This document shows positions 15,773 through 24,921 of a stretch of 40,501 bases of DNA, piece by piece. This DNA is from Phycisphaerales bacterium (GTDB taxonomy: Bacteria; Planctomycetota; Phycisphaerae; Phycisphaerales; UBA1924). Under the pieces are notes generated by a model. It had not been told where the DNA came from and did not search any database. It worked only from the letters and a program-made list of their open reading frames with translations. Both the position numbers and the translations under genes were made by a program. Location of the stretch: positions 1 to 40,501 of the forward strand of contig JADLCX010000014.1 of NCBI GenBank assembly GCA_020846975.1. The letters run 5' to 3'. The stretch's first letter is position 1, and each line of letters starts with the position of its first letter.

Positions 15773-17086
15773 TCAGACGTAGTTCTTGTGGGCCAGCACC
15801 TCGTGCAGGCGCGGGTCCTTCAGGAGGGTGAGCGGGTGCTTGCAGACGGTGCGGACGACGACGGCCAGGAAGATGCACACCGGCCCGAGGATCCCGAGCG
15901 CGTCGAGCCACACGCCCTCGCCCGGCTCGACCCCCCGCAGGATGGGGCGGACCAGGAAGTACAGATCGAGCGCGAACGCGACAAGCACCCACAGGGCGAT
16001 CAGGCGGAGGATCGTCGGGTTGCGCTTGAAGTTGCGGACGAGCAGCAGCAGGAAGGGCACCACGAAGTTCGCGACGACCATGATCATCGGGAAGGGCTGC
16101 CAGGCCTCGCGGACGCGGAGGTTGAAGTAGGCGGTCTCCTCCGGGATGTTGCTGTACCACATCAGGAAGTACTGGGAGAAACTGATGTAGGCCCAGAAGA
16201 CGGTGAACGCGAAGAGCAGTTTGCCGGTGTCGTGAAGGTGCTCGCTGGTGTAGGCCGCGCCGAGCTTGCCCCTGAGCTTGAGCGAGGCGAGGATGACGAT
16301 GATCAGGGCGAATGCGGCCTTGGCGGCGGCGGAGAAGAACCACACGCCGAACATGGTGCTGTACCAGTGGTGGTCGAGGCTCATCACGTAGTCGAACGAC
16401 GCGAAGGCGCAAGACAGGGCGAACAGCAGCAGGCCGACAGAACTGATCTTGCGGGCCTTGGCGGTGAGCCACTTGTCGCCGGTCCGGTCCTGCGCGCGGC
16501 TCCAGCCGGCGAGCTTGGTGGCGAACCACATCCACATCACGAAGTAGAAGACGTAACGGACCAGCCAGAAGTTGGTGTTCAGGAACCCCTTCTTGGCGTT
16601 GAGCAGCGTGTCGTAGTGCGCGGAGTTCTGGTCGAGCAGGTCGGGGCTCATCCAATGGAAGAGCCTGGGGTGGCCGTGCGACAGGAAGACCTCGAGAACC
16701 ACGATGGGCAGGAACAGCAGCCCGACGACCCAGATATTGCTCGAGATGTTCTCAGCCTGGCGGCACACCGGGCCCGACCAGCCCGAGTTGAACTGCTGGA
16801 GCATCATGGTGATCCCCAGGCAGCCAAGCGCCAGGCCGAGCGTGAACAGGAAGCCCATGTGGTACGCGGCCATCGCCTGGGCGGCGCGGCCGCCGTAGCC
16901 GAGGAAGAACGTCGCGACCACCGCGACCAGCCCGACCAGCAGGAAGATCGCGCTGAGCGCACGACCCGCGCCGTGCGGCATCGTCAGCAGGGCCGGGTCG
17001 ATCCGGCCGCGGGCGGCGATGTGGGCCTCGCCGCCGTGGCCCGCGTCGTGGCCGTGTCCGGAATGACCAACCGAAATCTGGCTCAC
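15773..17086 (-). CDS. actF: Alternative complex III subunit ActF (quinol:cytochrome c oxidoreductase membrane subunit)
   Basis: A 437-residue polytopic protein with about ten membrane helices. It matches the ActF subunit by its long helical run and position after actE. Typical segments are NTNFWLVRYVFYFVMWMWFA, SFDYVMSLDHHWYSTMFGVW (about 245-265, with the conserved D-HHW) and FWAYISFSQYFLMWYSNIPEE, as in the paralogous NrfD-like subunit. The start is GTG 17086, overlapping the actE stop as GTGA. A longer open frame upstream is only an alternative frame inside actE. The N-terminus is His-rich (GHSGHGHDAGHGGEAH). In the complex ActF lies beside ActC in the membrane and is thought to contribute to proton translocation or quinol chemistry. 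Confidence 0.95.
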   Translation of the reverse strand: MSQISVGHSGHGHDAGHGGEAHIAARGRIDPALLTMPHGAGRALSAIFLLVGLVAVVATFFLGYGGRAAQAMAAYHMGFLFTLGLALGCLGITMMLQQFNSGWSGPVCRQAENISSNIWVVGLLFLPIVVLEVFLSHGHPRLFHWMSPDLLDQNSAHYDTLLNAKKGFLNTNFWLVRYVFYFVMWMWFATKLAGWSRAQDRTGDKWLTAKARKISSVGLLLFALSCAFASFDYVMSLDHHWYSTMFGVWFFSAAAKAAFALIIVILASLKLRGKLGAAYTSEHLHDTGKLLFAFTVFWAYISFSQYFLMWYSNIPEETAYFNLRVREAWQPFPMIMVVANFVVPFLLLLVRNFKRNPTILRLIALWVLVAFALDLYFLVRPILRGVEPGEGVWLDALGILGPVCIFLAVVVRTVCKHPLTLLKDPRLHEVLAHKNYV

Positions 17087-17907
17087 TTGGTCACCTCCGT
17101 CGAAAGCGCGGTGTGGATCGAACCATCGGCCGCGGGCGCCGCCGCCGCGGGGACATCGGTGCGGGCGCTCTGCAGCGCGCGGATGTACGCGACGATCGCC
17201 CACGAATCGAGCATGTTCACCTTGTCCGCGTATGAGGGCATCTTGGTCGGCTTGGCCGGGTCGGTCTCGGGAACACCGTGCTGGATGGTGTAGAAGATGT
17301 ACCCGTCCTTGCCGGTCTTGACGGCACGGTCCTTGTACTTGGGGTCGTGGAACGACGGCGGCGGCGCGCCCCAACGCAAGCCGACAAGCCCGCGCCCGTC
17401 GGCCTCGTAGCCGTGGCAGGCCGAGCAGTAGATGTTGAACCGGTCCTGGCCGCGTTCGACGAGCCTCAGCATCGCCGCCGCGCGGTCCTCGGTCTTGGAC
17501 GCGCCCCCGCGCGTCGAGAGTTCGGCCATCCACGCATCGACGACCGACGCGGGCATGCTCTGCACGAAGGGCAGGTCGCCCTCCTTGGTCTTCTCGCCCG
17601 CCGGGTCATAGCCGTTGAACAGCACCGCATCGGCCTTCAGGTAGTTGGCCCGGTGCACGCTCGCGGGGTCCATGCTGTCGCCGAACGCGACGGACCCGGG
17701 CACGCGCGGACGCAGGCTGCGCCCGTCCTCGAAGAACCTGGCGTCGATCTGGTTCCGGAACTTCGGGCTGTCATCCATGTCCGGGATGAACTGGCGCGGC
17801 GGCTCATCGCTGCGCTCGCCGCGACAGCCGGCGAGCACGGCCAGCGACAGCGCGGTCATGGCCGCGCCGGTCAGCCTCGCACGTGATGGATTGGTCTTGG
17901 TGTTCAT
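17083..17907 (-). CDS. actE: Alternative complex III subunit ActE, mono-haem cytochrome c lipoprotein
   Basis: A protein of 274 residues from ATG 17907, or 284 from TTG 17937. A lipoprotein signal (MTALSLAVLAGC) puts the lipidated Cys at residue 28. One haem c site, CSACH (about 159-163), is followed by a candidate Met ligand in KPTKMPSYAD (about 225). ActE is the mobile-domain-like cytochrome that passes electrons from the penta-haem ActA to the oxidase. The TTG overlaps the actD stop as TTGA, which fits coupling, but the ATG gives a more normal signal length. Neither has a clear Shine-Dalgarno sequence. The C-terminus is Ala/Pro-rich. Confidence 0.93.
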   Translation of the reverse strand: MNTKTNPSRARLTGAAMTALSLAVLAGCRGERSDEPPRQFIPDMDDSPKFRNQIDARFFEDGRSLRPRVPGSVAFGDSMDPASVHRANYLKADAVLFNGYDPAGEKTKEGDLPFVQSMPASVVDAWMAELSTRGGASKTEDRAAAMLRLVERGQDRFNIYCSACHGYEADGRGLVGLRWGAPPPSFHDPKYKDRAVKTGKDGYIFYTIQHGVPETDPAKPTKMPSYADKVNMLDSWAIVAYIRALQSARTDVPAAAAPAADGSIHTALSTEVTK

Positions 17908-17933
17908 TTGCTGATTTGCCGCTTTGGTTCTCG

Positions 17934-18503
17934 TCAATCCTCAACCAGATCCACGTTGTACCCGCCGCACTTTTCCAGCAGCTTGCGCGTGCCGTCGGGA
18001 TCGAACTTCGAGTCCGCGGATTCGACGCAGATCACGAAGCGGTCGTCGCTCGTGCGCAGGAACCGCTCCTTCTTGAGCAGCGGGTGGTGCCACATCGGAA
18101 GGCGGTTGAACGCCATCATGCTCAGCAGCGCGGTGAAGCTCGTGAAGATCACGCCGAACTCGAAGATGATCGGCATGAACGGCTGCCACGCGCCGTAGGG
18201 CTTGCCCTGAACCACCATCGGGTAGGCCTGGTGGCTCACCCACCACTGGAACAGGTAGCCCAGCCCGGCGCCCGAGAGCCCGAGGATGCCGCACAACAGC
18301 GGCACGCGGCTGGTCTTCAGGCCCATCGCTTCGTCGATCCCGTGGATCGCGAAGGGTGCGTACACATCCCACCTGGTGTATCCCGCGTCGCGCATCTTTT
18401 CCGCGGCGTGGAACGTGTCGGCGGGCGTGGCGAACTCGGCCATCATGCCGTAAACAACCTCGCCCGCGCTGGTCTTGTAGATCTTGGTCCGTGCACGCGC
18501 CAT
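17934..18503 (-). CDS. actD: Alternative complex III subunit ActD (DUF3341)
   Basis: A 189-residue DUF3341 protein. The N-terminal cytoplasmic part contains VVYGMMAEFATPADTFHAAEKM and GYTRWDVYAPFAIHG, the family's recognition segments. Two membrane helices follow at about 68-90 (PLLCGILGLSGAGLGYLFQW) and 108-132 (IFEFGVIFTSFTALLSMMAF). ActD is a small membrane subunit that contacts ActC and ActF and carries no cofactor. The ATG shares one base with the actC stop (TGATG), and the actE TTG overlaps its own stop, so it is locked into the translational chain of the operon. Confidence 0.96.
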   Translation of the reverse strand: MARARTKIYKTSAGEVVYGMMAEFATPADTFHAAEKMRDAGYTRWDVYAPFAIHGIDEAMGLKTSRVPLLCGILGLSGAGLGYLFQWWVSHQAYPMVVQGKPYGAWQPFMPIIFEFGVIFTSFTALLSMMAFNRLPMWHHPLLKKERFLRTSDDRFVICVESADSKFDPDGTRKLLEKCGGYNVDLVED

Positions 18504-20140
18504 CAGTGGTGACCTCCCCCCGCCGGAGCGGGCTTGTGGCCGTGGTCGTGCCCGTGATCGTGCCCGTTCCCATCACCGTGATGGTGCGGGCTGGCCGAGG
18601 GCAGACAGTTCTTGATCTCGCTCATCGCGAACGCCGGCAGGAACCGCAGGAACAGCATGAACAGCGTCACGAAGATGCCCACCGTGCCCGTGAACGTCAG
18701 GATGTCCACCGGCGTCGGGAAGAACATGCCCCACTCGCCCGGAACGAACGCCTGGTGCAGCGAGGTCACGATGATCACGAACCGCTCGAACCACATGCCG
18801 ATCGTGACCAGGAAACTGACCACGAAGATCCAGAACGCGCTCGTGCGGAAGGCCTTGAACCAGAAGACCTGCGGGCTGATGACGTTGCAGAAGATCATCG
18901 ACCAGTACGCCCACCAGTACGGCGCGTACTTCCCGTCCTCACCGGCAAAGAACGGCGGCATCAGCCGGTTGTACACGAACACATCCGCCTCGTACTTGCT
19001 GCCCGAGTACCACGCGATGAAGAACTCCATCGCGTAGGCGAACCCGACCATCGAGCCCGTGACCAGGATGATCTTGGCCATGTTCTCGAGGTGCCGGACC
19101 GTGATCAGGTCCTTCATGTTCGGGTACAACTCCCGCGCCGGGATCATCAGCAGCAGCACCATCGCGAACCCGCCGAAGATGGCGCCCGCCACGAAGTAGG
19201 GCGGGAAAATGGTCGCGTGCCAGCCGGGAAGGACCGACGTGGCGAAGTCGAACGACACGATCGAGTGCACCGAGAGCACCAGCGGCGTCGAGATGCCCGC
19301 GAGGATCAGGTACGCCTTCTCGTAGTGCTGCCAGTGGCGGCTGCTGAAACGCCAGCCGACGCTCAGGGCTCCGTAGATGTACGCCCGCAATGTGTCCACG
19401 CGAACGGCCAGGAACGGCAGAACGCGAGGGCCGCCGTCCGGGTTCTTCATCAGCCGCAGCACGGCCCGGTCACGCAGCGTCGCGAAGTCCGGGATCATGC
19501 CCATGTACCAGAACAGCAGCGAGACCGTTCCGTACGTGCTGACCGCGAACAGGTCCCACAACAGCGGCGAGCGGAAGTTCGGCCAGATCGCGTTGGCGTT
19601 GGGGATCGGGAACATCATCCACGCCATCCACATGCGCCCGACGTGGATGCCGGGGTACGTGGCGGCACAGATGACCGCGAAGATCGTCATCGCCTCGGCC
19701 GCGCGGTTGATCGACGTGCGCCACTTCTGCTTCAGCAGGCACAGGATGGCGGAGATCAGCGTTCCGGCGTGGCCGATACCGATCCAGAACACGAAGTTCG
19801 TGATGTCCCACGCCCAGTCGACCTGGTTGTTCAGACCCCACACGCCCACGCCCGTGATGGCGAGGTAGAGGATCATGATGCCGGCCAGCGCGGCCACGTG
19901 CGAGACCACGCCGAAGGCCGGCAGCCACCACGAGCCCGGCTTCTGCTCGACGTAACCGCAGATGATCCGCGTCACATCGCCGATCGAGCGGTCGCCCAGC
20001 ACCAGCGGCGCACGCACCGACGGGTCGTCGATGATCGTGCCGTCCTTCGTGACCGGGTCGAACTTTCGAGCCCGGTCGGCCGGGGGCTCGTCGCCCGCCA
20101 GCCGTCTCGCGGTGAGTTCATCGGGGTGTAGTGCGCTCAT
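18503..20140 (-). CDS. actC: Alternative complex III subunit ActC (NrfD/PsrC-like quinol-binding subunit)
   Basis: A 545-residue integral membrane protein of the NrfD/PsrC type with about ten helices. Characteristic segments are [30 protein letters not shown] (read in two parts, about 129-158), [23 protein letters not shown] (about 288-310), [12 protein letters not shown] and [14 protein letters not shown]. ActC holds the quinol-oxidation site on the periplasmic side next to the ActB iron-sulfur chain. The last 30 residues (from [13 protein letters not shown] to the end) are a cytoplasmic His-rich tail not needed for the fold. The ATG overlaps the actB stop as ATGA. Confidence 0.97.
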   Translation of the reverse strand: MSALHPDELTARRLAGDEPPADRARKFDPVTKDGTIIDDPSVRAPLVLGDRSIGDVTRIICGYVEQKPGSWWLPAFGVVSHVAALAGIMILYLAITGVGVWGLNNQVDWAWDITNFVFWIGIGHAGTLISAILCLLKQKWRTSINRAAEAMTIFAVICAATYPGIHVGRMWMAWMMFPIPNANAIWPNFRSPLLWDLFAVSTYGTVSLLFWYMGMIPDFATLRDRAVLRLMKNPDGGPRVLPFLAVRVDTLRAYIYGALSVGWRFSSRHWQHYEKAYLILAGISTPLVLSVHSIVSFDFATSVLPGWHATIFPPYFVAGAIFGGFAMVLLLMIPARELYPNMKDLITVRHLENMAKIILVTGSMVGFAYAMEFFIAWYSGSKYEADVFVYNRLMPPFFAGEDGKYAPYWWAYWSMIFCNVISPQVFWFKAFRTSAFWIFVVSFLVTIGMWFERFVIIVTSLHQAFVPGEWGMFFPTPVDILTFTGTVGIFVTLFMLFLRFLPAFAMSEIKNCLPSASPHHHGDGNGHDHGHDHGHKPAPAGGGHH

Positions 20141-23100
20141 GCCTTCCCTCCCAGCACCGCAAGGCTCATCTTGTAGCCCCTGTCATCGAAGGTTTTTGTT
20201 GCGTCGTACCCGCCCACGCCCAGCATCGAGTGCTTGGCGTCGCCGTGCCCATGGTCCTGATGATCGCTCTCCGAACCGCCGTGCCCGCCCCCGTGCCCGA
20301 ACGGATTCTCCCACCCGGCCTTCCGCTCGGCCGACGCCAGCGCGGGGTTGGGGTTGCGGATGCTCGCCAGATACGTGGTCCGCGGCCGCGTGTTGAGGTA
20401 CCCCAGCAGCATGTACGTGCGGGTGTTGTCCCTCAGCTTGCTCACGCGGCTGTCGTGGTCGTAGATGTCGCCGAACACGATCGCATCCGCCGGGCAGGCC
20501 TGCTGGCACGCGGTCTGGAAGAACCCGTCCGGGATGTTCTTCAGGTCCCGAAGTTTCATCTCGATGCGGGCCTCGTTGATCCGCTGGATGCAGTACGTGC
20601 ACTTCTCCATCACGCCGCGAGCACGCACCGTCACGTCCGGGTTCTGCTGCAGTTTCTGCACCTCGTTCAGCTCTTCGCGCAGACGCGCGGGGATCAGGTT
20701 GTGGTTCCTCGGACCCCCGATCCCGATATCGTCGAGCGTCTCCTTGCCGATGTACCCGCCCTGGTACTTCTTGGTGCCCCACTGGAAGAAGTTGAACCGG
20801 CGCACCTTGTACGGGCAGTTGTTGGCGCAGTACCGCGTGCCGATGCAGCGGTTGTACACCATGTAGTTGATGCCCTCGGGCCCGTGTGTCGTCGCGTTCA
20901 CCGGGCAAACCACTTCACAGGGGGCATTCTCGCACTGCACGCACGCCACAGGCTGGAACATCACGCCGAGCGACTGGTCCGTGTCGTTGTGCCCGTTGAA
21001 GTAACGGTCAACGCGGATCCAGTGCATCTCGCGCCCCTTGTTCACCTCGATCTTGCCCACGATCGGGATGTTGTTCTCGGCCTGGCACGCGATCGTGCAC
21101 GCCGAGCACCCCGTGCAGGTCGCGAGGTCGATCGACATCCCCCACTGCGGCTGACGCGCGTAGTCGGGCGGAGTCTGGCCGACCTCGTTGGTCTCGCCGC
21201 GGCCCGGCTTGGCCAGCCCCTTGCTGTTCTGCTGCGGGTTCACGTACGCGTTGATGTTCGCCGGCGCGTGGCTCAGCTCGCCCAGGCGTTCGGCAAACTT
21301 CAGCTCGCGGTCCTGCCCGTAGTGGTCCTTGTCCTTGATCGTCGCGTCCGCGAACTTCGACCACGCCGGCAGATCGACCTCCCGCACGATCGCGCGGCCT
21401 TCCATCGAGCCGTGCATCTGCGTCGTTGAGATCTCCCACCACGACGGACCCTCCGACGCCCGCTGGATGGTCGCGCCGGTCGCCACGCGCCGGTTCGCGC
21501 CGCCGTCCGCGTGCGCTGTCCCGCTCAGGGGGAAGACGTTCGAGCCGACATCGTTGCCGACCAGCCCGCACACCTTGCGGCCGTACCCGACCTGCACCAC
21601 CACCGTGTTGTCGGGGATTCCCGCCATCTTCCACGCCGGCAGCGTCACCTTCTGGTCGCCGACCGTGATCGTGATCATCCGCGCGTGCCGGTACTTGTTG
21701 GTCTGCTTCTCCTGCCGCAGGTCGTACTTGTCCGCCACGTTCGGGCTGACCAGCGCGACGTTGTCCCACACGATCTTGGTCAGCGGGTCGGGCAGCTCCT
21801 GCAGCCATCCGTGGTTGGCAAACCGCCCGTCGCCGGGCATGCCCACCGCGAACACCACCTCCATCTTCGATGGCTCGGGCATCCGAGCGAAGTTATCCTT
21901 CGCGCCCACGAGCAGCCTGCCGAGACCGGGGATGTCGAACTTCGTTTCGGGCGGTGCGGCCGCGCCCGTCACGCCCGCGAGCACGCCGTCGTGAAGCGTC
22001 CGGCGCCAGGCCCTCTCGAAGTCGCCCTTGACCAGCGCCTTCCAGGCTGTCCGCACGAACTCATACCCGTCGGCGCTCGCGGCGCCGGAAACGATCAGCA
22101 GGATCTCGATATCGCTCTTGGTCGCGTACAGCGGCGCGATCATCGGCTGCATCGGCGCGATCGTGCCGTCCCACGCCTCGGTATCGCCCCAACTCTCGAG
22201 CGCGTGCGACATGGGCAGCCGCCACGTGCTCGCCGCAACCGTCTCGGTGTTGTCGGTGCTCGCGGTGATCCGGTTCGCCACCTTCGCGAACGTCGCCGCG
22301 AAGTGCAGATCGCCCGGCGCGTCGTACACGGGATTGGCGCCGATCGTCACCAGCGTGTCGATCCGGCCCGACTCCATGTCCTTGACCAGCGATCGCAGCG
22401 CCGGCAGCGTCGCCGCCTCGTCATCGCCCATCGGACGGTACGCGACCGTGTTGCCGACATTGCCAAGCGCGGCGTTGAGAGCGATCACCAGCGCGTGCAC
22501 GACCGCGCTCTGCGTCGGCCCGGCGACGATCACCGACTTGCCCCGCGCCTTCATCAGGTCGTCCGCGATGGCCTTGACCGCCGCCAGATCGACCGGAACA
22601 TTCGATCCGAGCCCGCTCAACTCGGACGCGAGCGGGAAGTCCCCGCCGCCGTGGACCCGCGTCCCGATCTCGCGGGCGAGGGCGGCGACGTACGCGGGGA
22701 TCGCCGATGCCGGCACCGCCCAGCGGTGGTCGGCCTTGACGCCGGTCGTCGAGAAGTTGCTCTCGATCGCGTAGATCCGGCTCATGCCGTCGTTCTTGGT
22801 CAGCACCTGACGCTTGGCCGCGTAGCCTCGCATGTTGCGGACACGATCCGGGTCATCCATCAGGAAGTCGCGATCGAACGCGACGATCACATCCGCCTTT
22901 TCGAGGCTGAGCACTTCGCGCATCGGCGCGCCCAGCACGGCCTTGCTCGCCTCGATCGGAGCGTCCGACTGCACCGGGTCGTAGGCGACCCAAGCCGCCT
23001 TGGGGAACTTCTTCAGAACCGCCGCCTTGATCGCCGCGCGGCTCGGGCCGCGGCGCTTATCGACCAGGAACGCCAGCCCCTCACCGCCCTTGTCCGCGAA

Positions 23101-23751
23101 CTTCGCCAGGTGCCGCTTGCTCCAGGCCTCGAAGTCGGCCCACGAGCGCGGCGGCGCACCCTGGTCGCCCGGGGAAGTTTGGCCGTGGCCGTCGTGCGAT
23201 GCCGCCGCGGCCGTCGCACCCTCGACCAGCACGGGGTCCTTCAGCCGGTCGGGATCGTACATGCCGAGGATGCACGCCTGCGCCCAGTGGCTCGACTTGC
23301 CGTTGTTGGTCGGGTGCAGCGGGTTGCCCTCGACCTTGATCGGCCTTCCTTCGTGCGTCTCGACCAGCAGCCCCTCGACCGACCCGCCCGGCAGATGCAC
23401 GCTCGTCGCGAAATAGAGCGGCTTGCCGGGGATGATCTCCTCGGGCACCTCGCGCGAGTACGGCAGGATCTTGTGGTCGGGACGGCGACAGCCCGGCAGC
23501 GTCGCGGCTCCGGCGAGCGCGAGCGAGGCGCCCATCAGTTTCACGAACGTGCGCCGCGACGAGTCCAGCAGCCGCGAAGCCCCGCTCGGGAACTCCTGCT
23601 CCAGCCAGTCGCGGAACTCGCCCGTGTCGGCAAGGTCCTCGACGCTGCGCCAGTAGGCCTTGCCGTTGACGCCGACCTGCGTGTTGGCGAACGAGCGCGG
23701 CTTGACCACCGGCATCTCACCAACGGTTGAATGGCATTGATCCATGCTCAT
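20137..23751 (-). CDS. actB: Alternative complex III subunit ActB (molybdopterin-oxidoreductase-like and iron-sulfur fusion)
   Basis: A protein of about 1204 residues, the largest act subunit. A Tat-type signal, [18 protein letters not shown] (about 65-82), sends it to the periplasm. Residues about 90-800 resemble the molybdopterin oxidoreductase fold, which in ActB carries no molybdenum. The C-terminal part is a ferredoxin-like domain with four cluster motifs: [11 protein letters not shown] (near 877), [14 protein letters not shown] (near 936), [12 protein letters not shown] (near 965) and CTYCIQR with CQQACPADA (near 1048 and 1079). These fit three 4Fe-4S clusters and one 3Fe-4S cluster. 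The start is ATG 23751. A longer frame to 23844 only reads through intergenic repeats. A His-rich stretch (HGGGHGG, then [11 protein letters not shown]) lies 30-50 residues from the C-terminus. Confidence 0.97.
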   Translation of the reverse strand: MSMDQCHSTVGEMPVVKPRSFANTQVGVNGKAYWRSVEDLADTGEFRDWLEQEFPSGASRLLDSSRRTFVKLMGASLALAGAATLPGCRRPDHKILPYSREVPEEIIPGKPLYFATSVHLPGGSVEGLLVETHEGRPIKVEGNPLHPTNNGKSSHWAQACILGMYDPDRLKDPVLVEGATAAAASHDGHGQTSPGDQGAPPRSWADFEAWSKRHLAKFADKGGEGLAFLVDKRRGPSRAAIKAAVLKKFPKAAWVAYDPVQSDAPIEASKAVLGAPMREVLSLEKADVIVAFDRDFLMDDPDRVRNMRGYAAKRQVLTKNDGMSRIYAIESNFSTTGVKADHRWAVPASAIPAYVAALAREIGTRVHGGGDFPLASELSGLGSNVPVDLAAVKAIADDLMKARGKSVIVAGPTQSAVVHALVIALNAALGNVGNTVAYRPMGDDEAATLPALRSLVKDMESGRIDTLVTIGANPVYDAPGDLHFAATFAKVANRITASTDNTETVAASTWRLPMSHALESWGDTEAWDGTIAPMQPMIAPLYATKSDIEILLIVSGAASADGYEFVRTAWKALVKGDFERAWRRTLHDGVLAGVTGAAAPPETKFDIPGLGRLLVGAKDNFARMPEPSKMEVVFAVGMPGDGRFANHGWLQELPDPLTKIVWDNVALVSPNVADKYDLRQEKQTNKYRHARMITITVGDQKVTLPAWKMAGIPDNTVVVQVGYGRKVCGLVGNDVGSNVFPLSGTAHADGGANRRVATGATIQRASEGPSWWEISTTQMHGSMEGRAIVREVDLPAWSKFADATIKDKDHYGQDRELKFAERLGELSHAPANINAYVNPQQNSKGLAKPGRGETNEVGQTPPDYARQPQWGMSIDLATCTGCSACTIACQAENNIPIVGKIEVNKGREMHWIRVDRYFNGHNDTDQSLGVMFQPVACVQCENAPCEVVCPVNATTHGPEGINYMVYNRCIGTRYCANNCPYKVRRFNFFQWGTKKYQGGYIGKETLDDIGIGGPRNHNLIPARLREELNEVQKLQQNPDVTVRARGVMEKCTYCIQRINEARIEMKLRDLKNIPDGFFQTACQQACPADAIVFGDIYDHDSRVSKLRDNTRTYMLLGYLNTRPRTTYLASIRNPNPALASAERKAGWENPFGHGGGHGGSESDHQDHGHGDAKHSMLGVGGYDATKTFDDRGYKMSLAVLGGKA

Positions 23752-23776
23752 CGCTCTTGGCTCTTGTCTTGGGTAC

Positions 23777-23866
23777 CCCGCGTCTCCGACGCGGGTCTCT
23801 GCCTTCTTGCCTGGGACCCGCGTCTCCGACGCGGGTCTCGCCAACCGCCCGCGTCGGAGACGCGGG
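23777..23866. repeat. Three copies of a 19-bp palindromic repeat between actA and actB
   Basis: The 19-mer cccgcgtctccgacgcggg occurs at 23777-23795 and 23817-23835, and in inverse orientation at 23848-23866. Each copy is itself a CCCGCGTC/GACGCGGG palindrome. Copies 2 and 3 can also pair along all 19 bases with a 12-nt loop. It lies in the 126-bp gap between actA and actB, the widest gap in the operon. It looks like a REP-type element, and its RNA could stabilise the actA message or thin out transcription into actB. Confidence 0.85.
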
Positions 23867-23877
23867 CTGCCCGATTC

Positions 23878-24654
23878 CTAGTAGTGACACGCCCCGCAGT
23901 TGGTCGGCAGGATGTGCAGGTCGCCTTCCTTCTCGGCGAGCGCCCTCAGCAGGGCCTCTCCGCCCGGCGTCTCCGGATTCGTCGGGTCCTTCGGGTCGCC
24001 ACCCGCACGCGGGTTCCCCGTGAACTCACCCGTCGGCGCGCCGTGGTCGTTCAACTTGCTGATCTGGCTCCGCACCCACGCCAGGTTCGTCACCTGGTCC
24101 TGCGGAACAAGGTGTGGCGAGGGATCCCGGTGGCACTCCAGGCACCACCCCATGCTCAGCGGCTCGACCTCGTGCACGACCGGTTGCTCCATGATGTTGC
24201 CGTGACAACTGAAGCACGAAACGCCCGCCTTCACGTGGATGTTGTGCGGGAAGTTCCGGACATAGTCCGGCAGCTTGTGCACGCGGCGCCACTCGATCGA
24301 CTCGTCCTTCGCCCACGCATCGCGGATGAACTGCACGTTCTCCGCCTTGGCGAAGAGCTGGTCGTTGACATGGCCCTCGGCGTGACAGCCCACGCACGTG
24401 CTCACCGTCGGGATGTTCGCCTCCGCCGAGGTCTCCACGTTGCTGTGGCAGTACCGGCAGTCCAGTCCGAGCTTGCCCGCGTGGATCTGGTGGCTGAACC
24501 CCGAGCCCGGCTGCGTCGGCATGTACCCGACGCGCCAGAACTTCGGTGTGAACGTGTACCACACCACGCCGATGACGGTGAGCAGCCCGCCGAGCACGCC
24601 CACCAGCAACATCGTGGGCAGGCGGTTGGTCCATTTCGGGAACACGGTTGACAC
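23878..24654 (-). CDS. actA: Alternative complex III subunit ActA, penta-haem cytochrome c
   Basis: A 258-residue protein with an N-terminal uncleaved membrane anchor (residues 14-34, TMLLVGVLGGLLTVIGVVWY) and five CxxCH haem sites: CRYCH (66), CVGCH (87), CFSCH (147), CLECH (171) and CGACH (253), the last two residues from the C-terminus. This is the usual haem count of ActA. It passes electrons from the ActB iron-sulfur clusters to ActE and the oxidase on the periplasmic face. The start is GTG 24654, with AAGGGG about 9 nt upstream. It is the first gene of the minus-strand operon and is divergent from ctaA. Confidence 0.97.
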   Translation of the reverse strand: MSTVFPKWTNRLPTMLLVGVLGGLLTVIGVVWYTFTPKFWRVGYMPTQPGSGFSHQIHAGKLGLDCRYCHSNVETSAEANIPTVSTCVGCHAEGHVNDQLFAKAENVQFIRDAWAKDESIEWRRVHKLPDYVRNFPHNIHVKAGVSCFSCHGNIMEQPVVHEVEPLSMGWCLECHRDPSPHLVPQDQVTNLAWVRSQISKLNDHGAPTGEFTGNPRAGGDPKDPTNPETPGGEALLRALAEKEGDLHILPTNCGACHY

Positions 24655-24691
24655 GAGGTCAAACCCCTTTCGTCAGCGTACAAACCACACC

Positions 24692-24715
24692 GCTTGCGAC
24701 GCCAAGCTCGCAAGC
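24692..24715. promoter_or_regulatory. Inverted repeat in the actA leader (candidate operator or RNA hairpin)
   Basis: GCTTGCGA-N8-TCGCAAGC has perfect 8-bp arms with an 8-bp centre. It lies between the predicted actA promoter and the GTG start. It could bind a dimeric regulator of the respiratory operon or form a leader hairpin in the actA mRNA. No regulator gene is nearby to support one choice. Confidence 0.5.
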
Positions 24716-24787
24716 CGCAACCGACACACGATCTTGTTTGGGCACACCAACTTCCGGCTGGCCGCAAACCTTGCTGTCTGACCGAAA

Positions 24788-24816
24788 ATCACACCGTTTC
24801 CGGTCTATCCTGTCAA
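24788..24816 (-). promoter_or_regulatory. Predicted promoter of the act-caa3 operon
   Basis: On the minus strand TTGACA (24816-24811) is followed after 17 bp by TGTGAT (24793-24788), a perfect -35 and a four-of-six -10. Transcription would begin near 24781 and give a leader of about 125 nt before the actA GTG at 24654. It is the only good match in the actA side of the divergent gap. Confidence 0.55.
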
Positions 24817-24881
24817 GTCCGGGCGGGTTATCCAGGTCAAATGAGACTCAATCTCAACTTCGGCCAAAATCCGACCGAACA

Positions 24882-24910
24882 TTGACTGACCAATCAAATT
24901 ACCGTATAAT
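24882..24910 (+). promoter_or_regulatory. Near-consensus sigma-70 promoter of ctaA
   Basis: TTGACT (24882-24887), a 17-bp spacer and a perfect TATAAT (24905-24910) form the best promoter in the window. The expected start point is near 24916-24918, only 4-6 nt before the ctaA ATG at 24922. There is no room for a ribosome binding site, so the message should be essentially leaderless. Confidence 0.8.
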
Positions 24911-24921
24911 ACCCTGACACC

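Noticed and set aside
20137..23751. Active molybdenum enzyme for ActB
   Set aside because: The molybdopterin-like fold is a general feature of ActB in alternative complex III, which carries no molybdenum cofactor; the surrounding act genes settle the identity.
23777..23866. CRISPR array
   Set aside because: Only three 19-bp copies, one inverted, with unequal short spacers and self-palindromic units. No cas genes.
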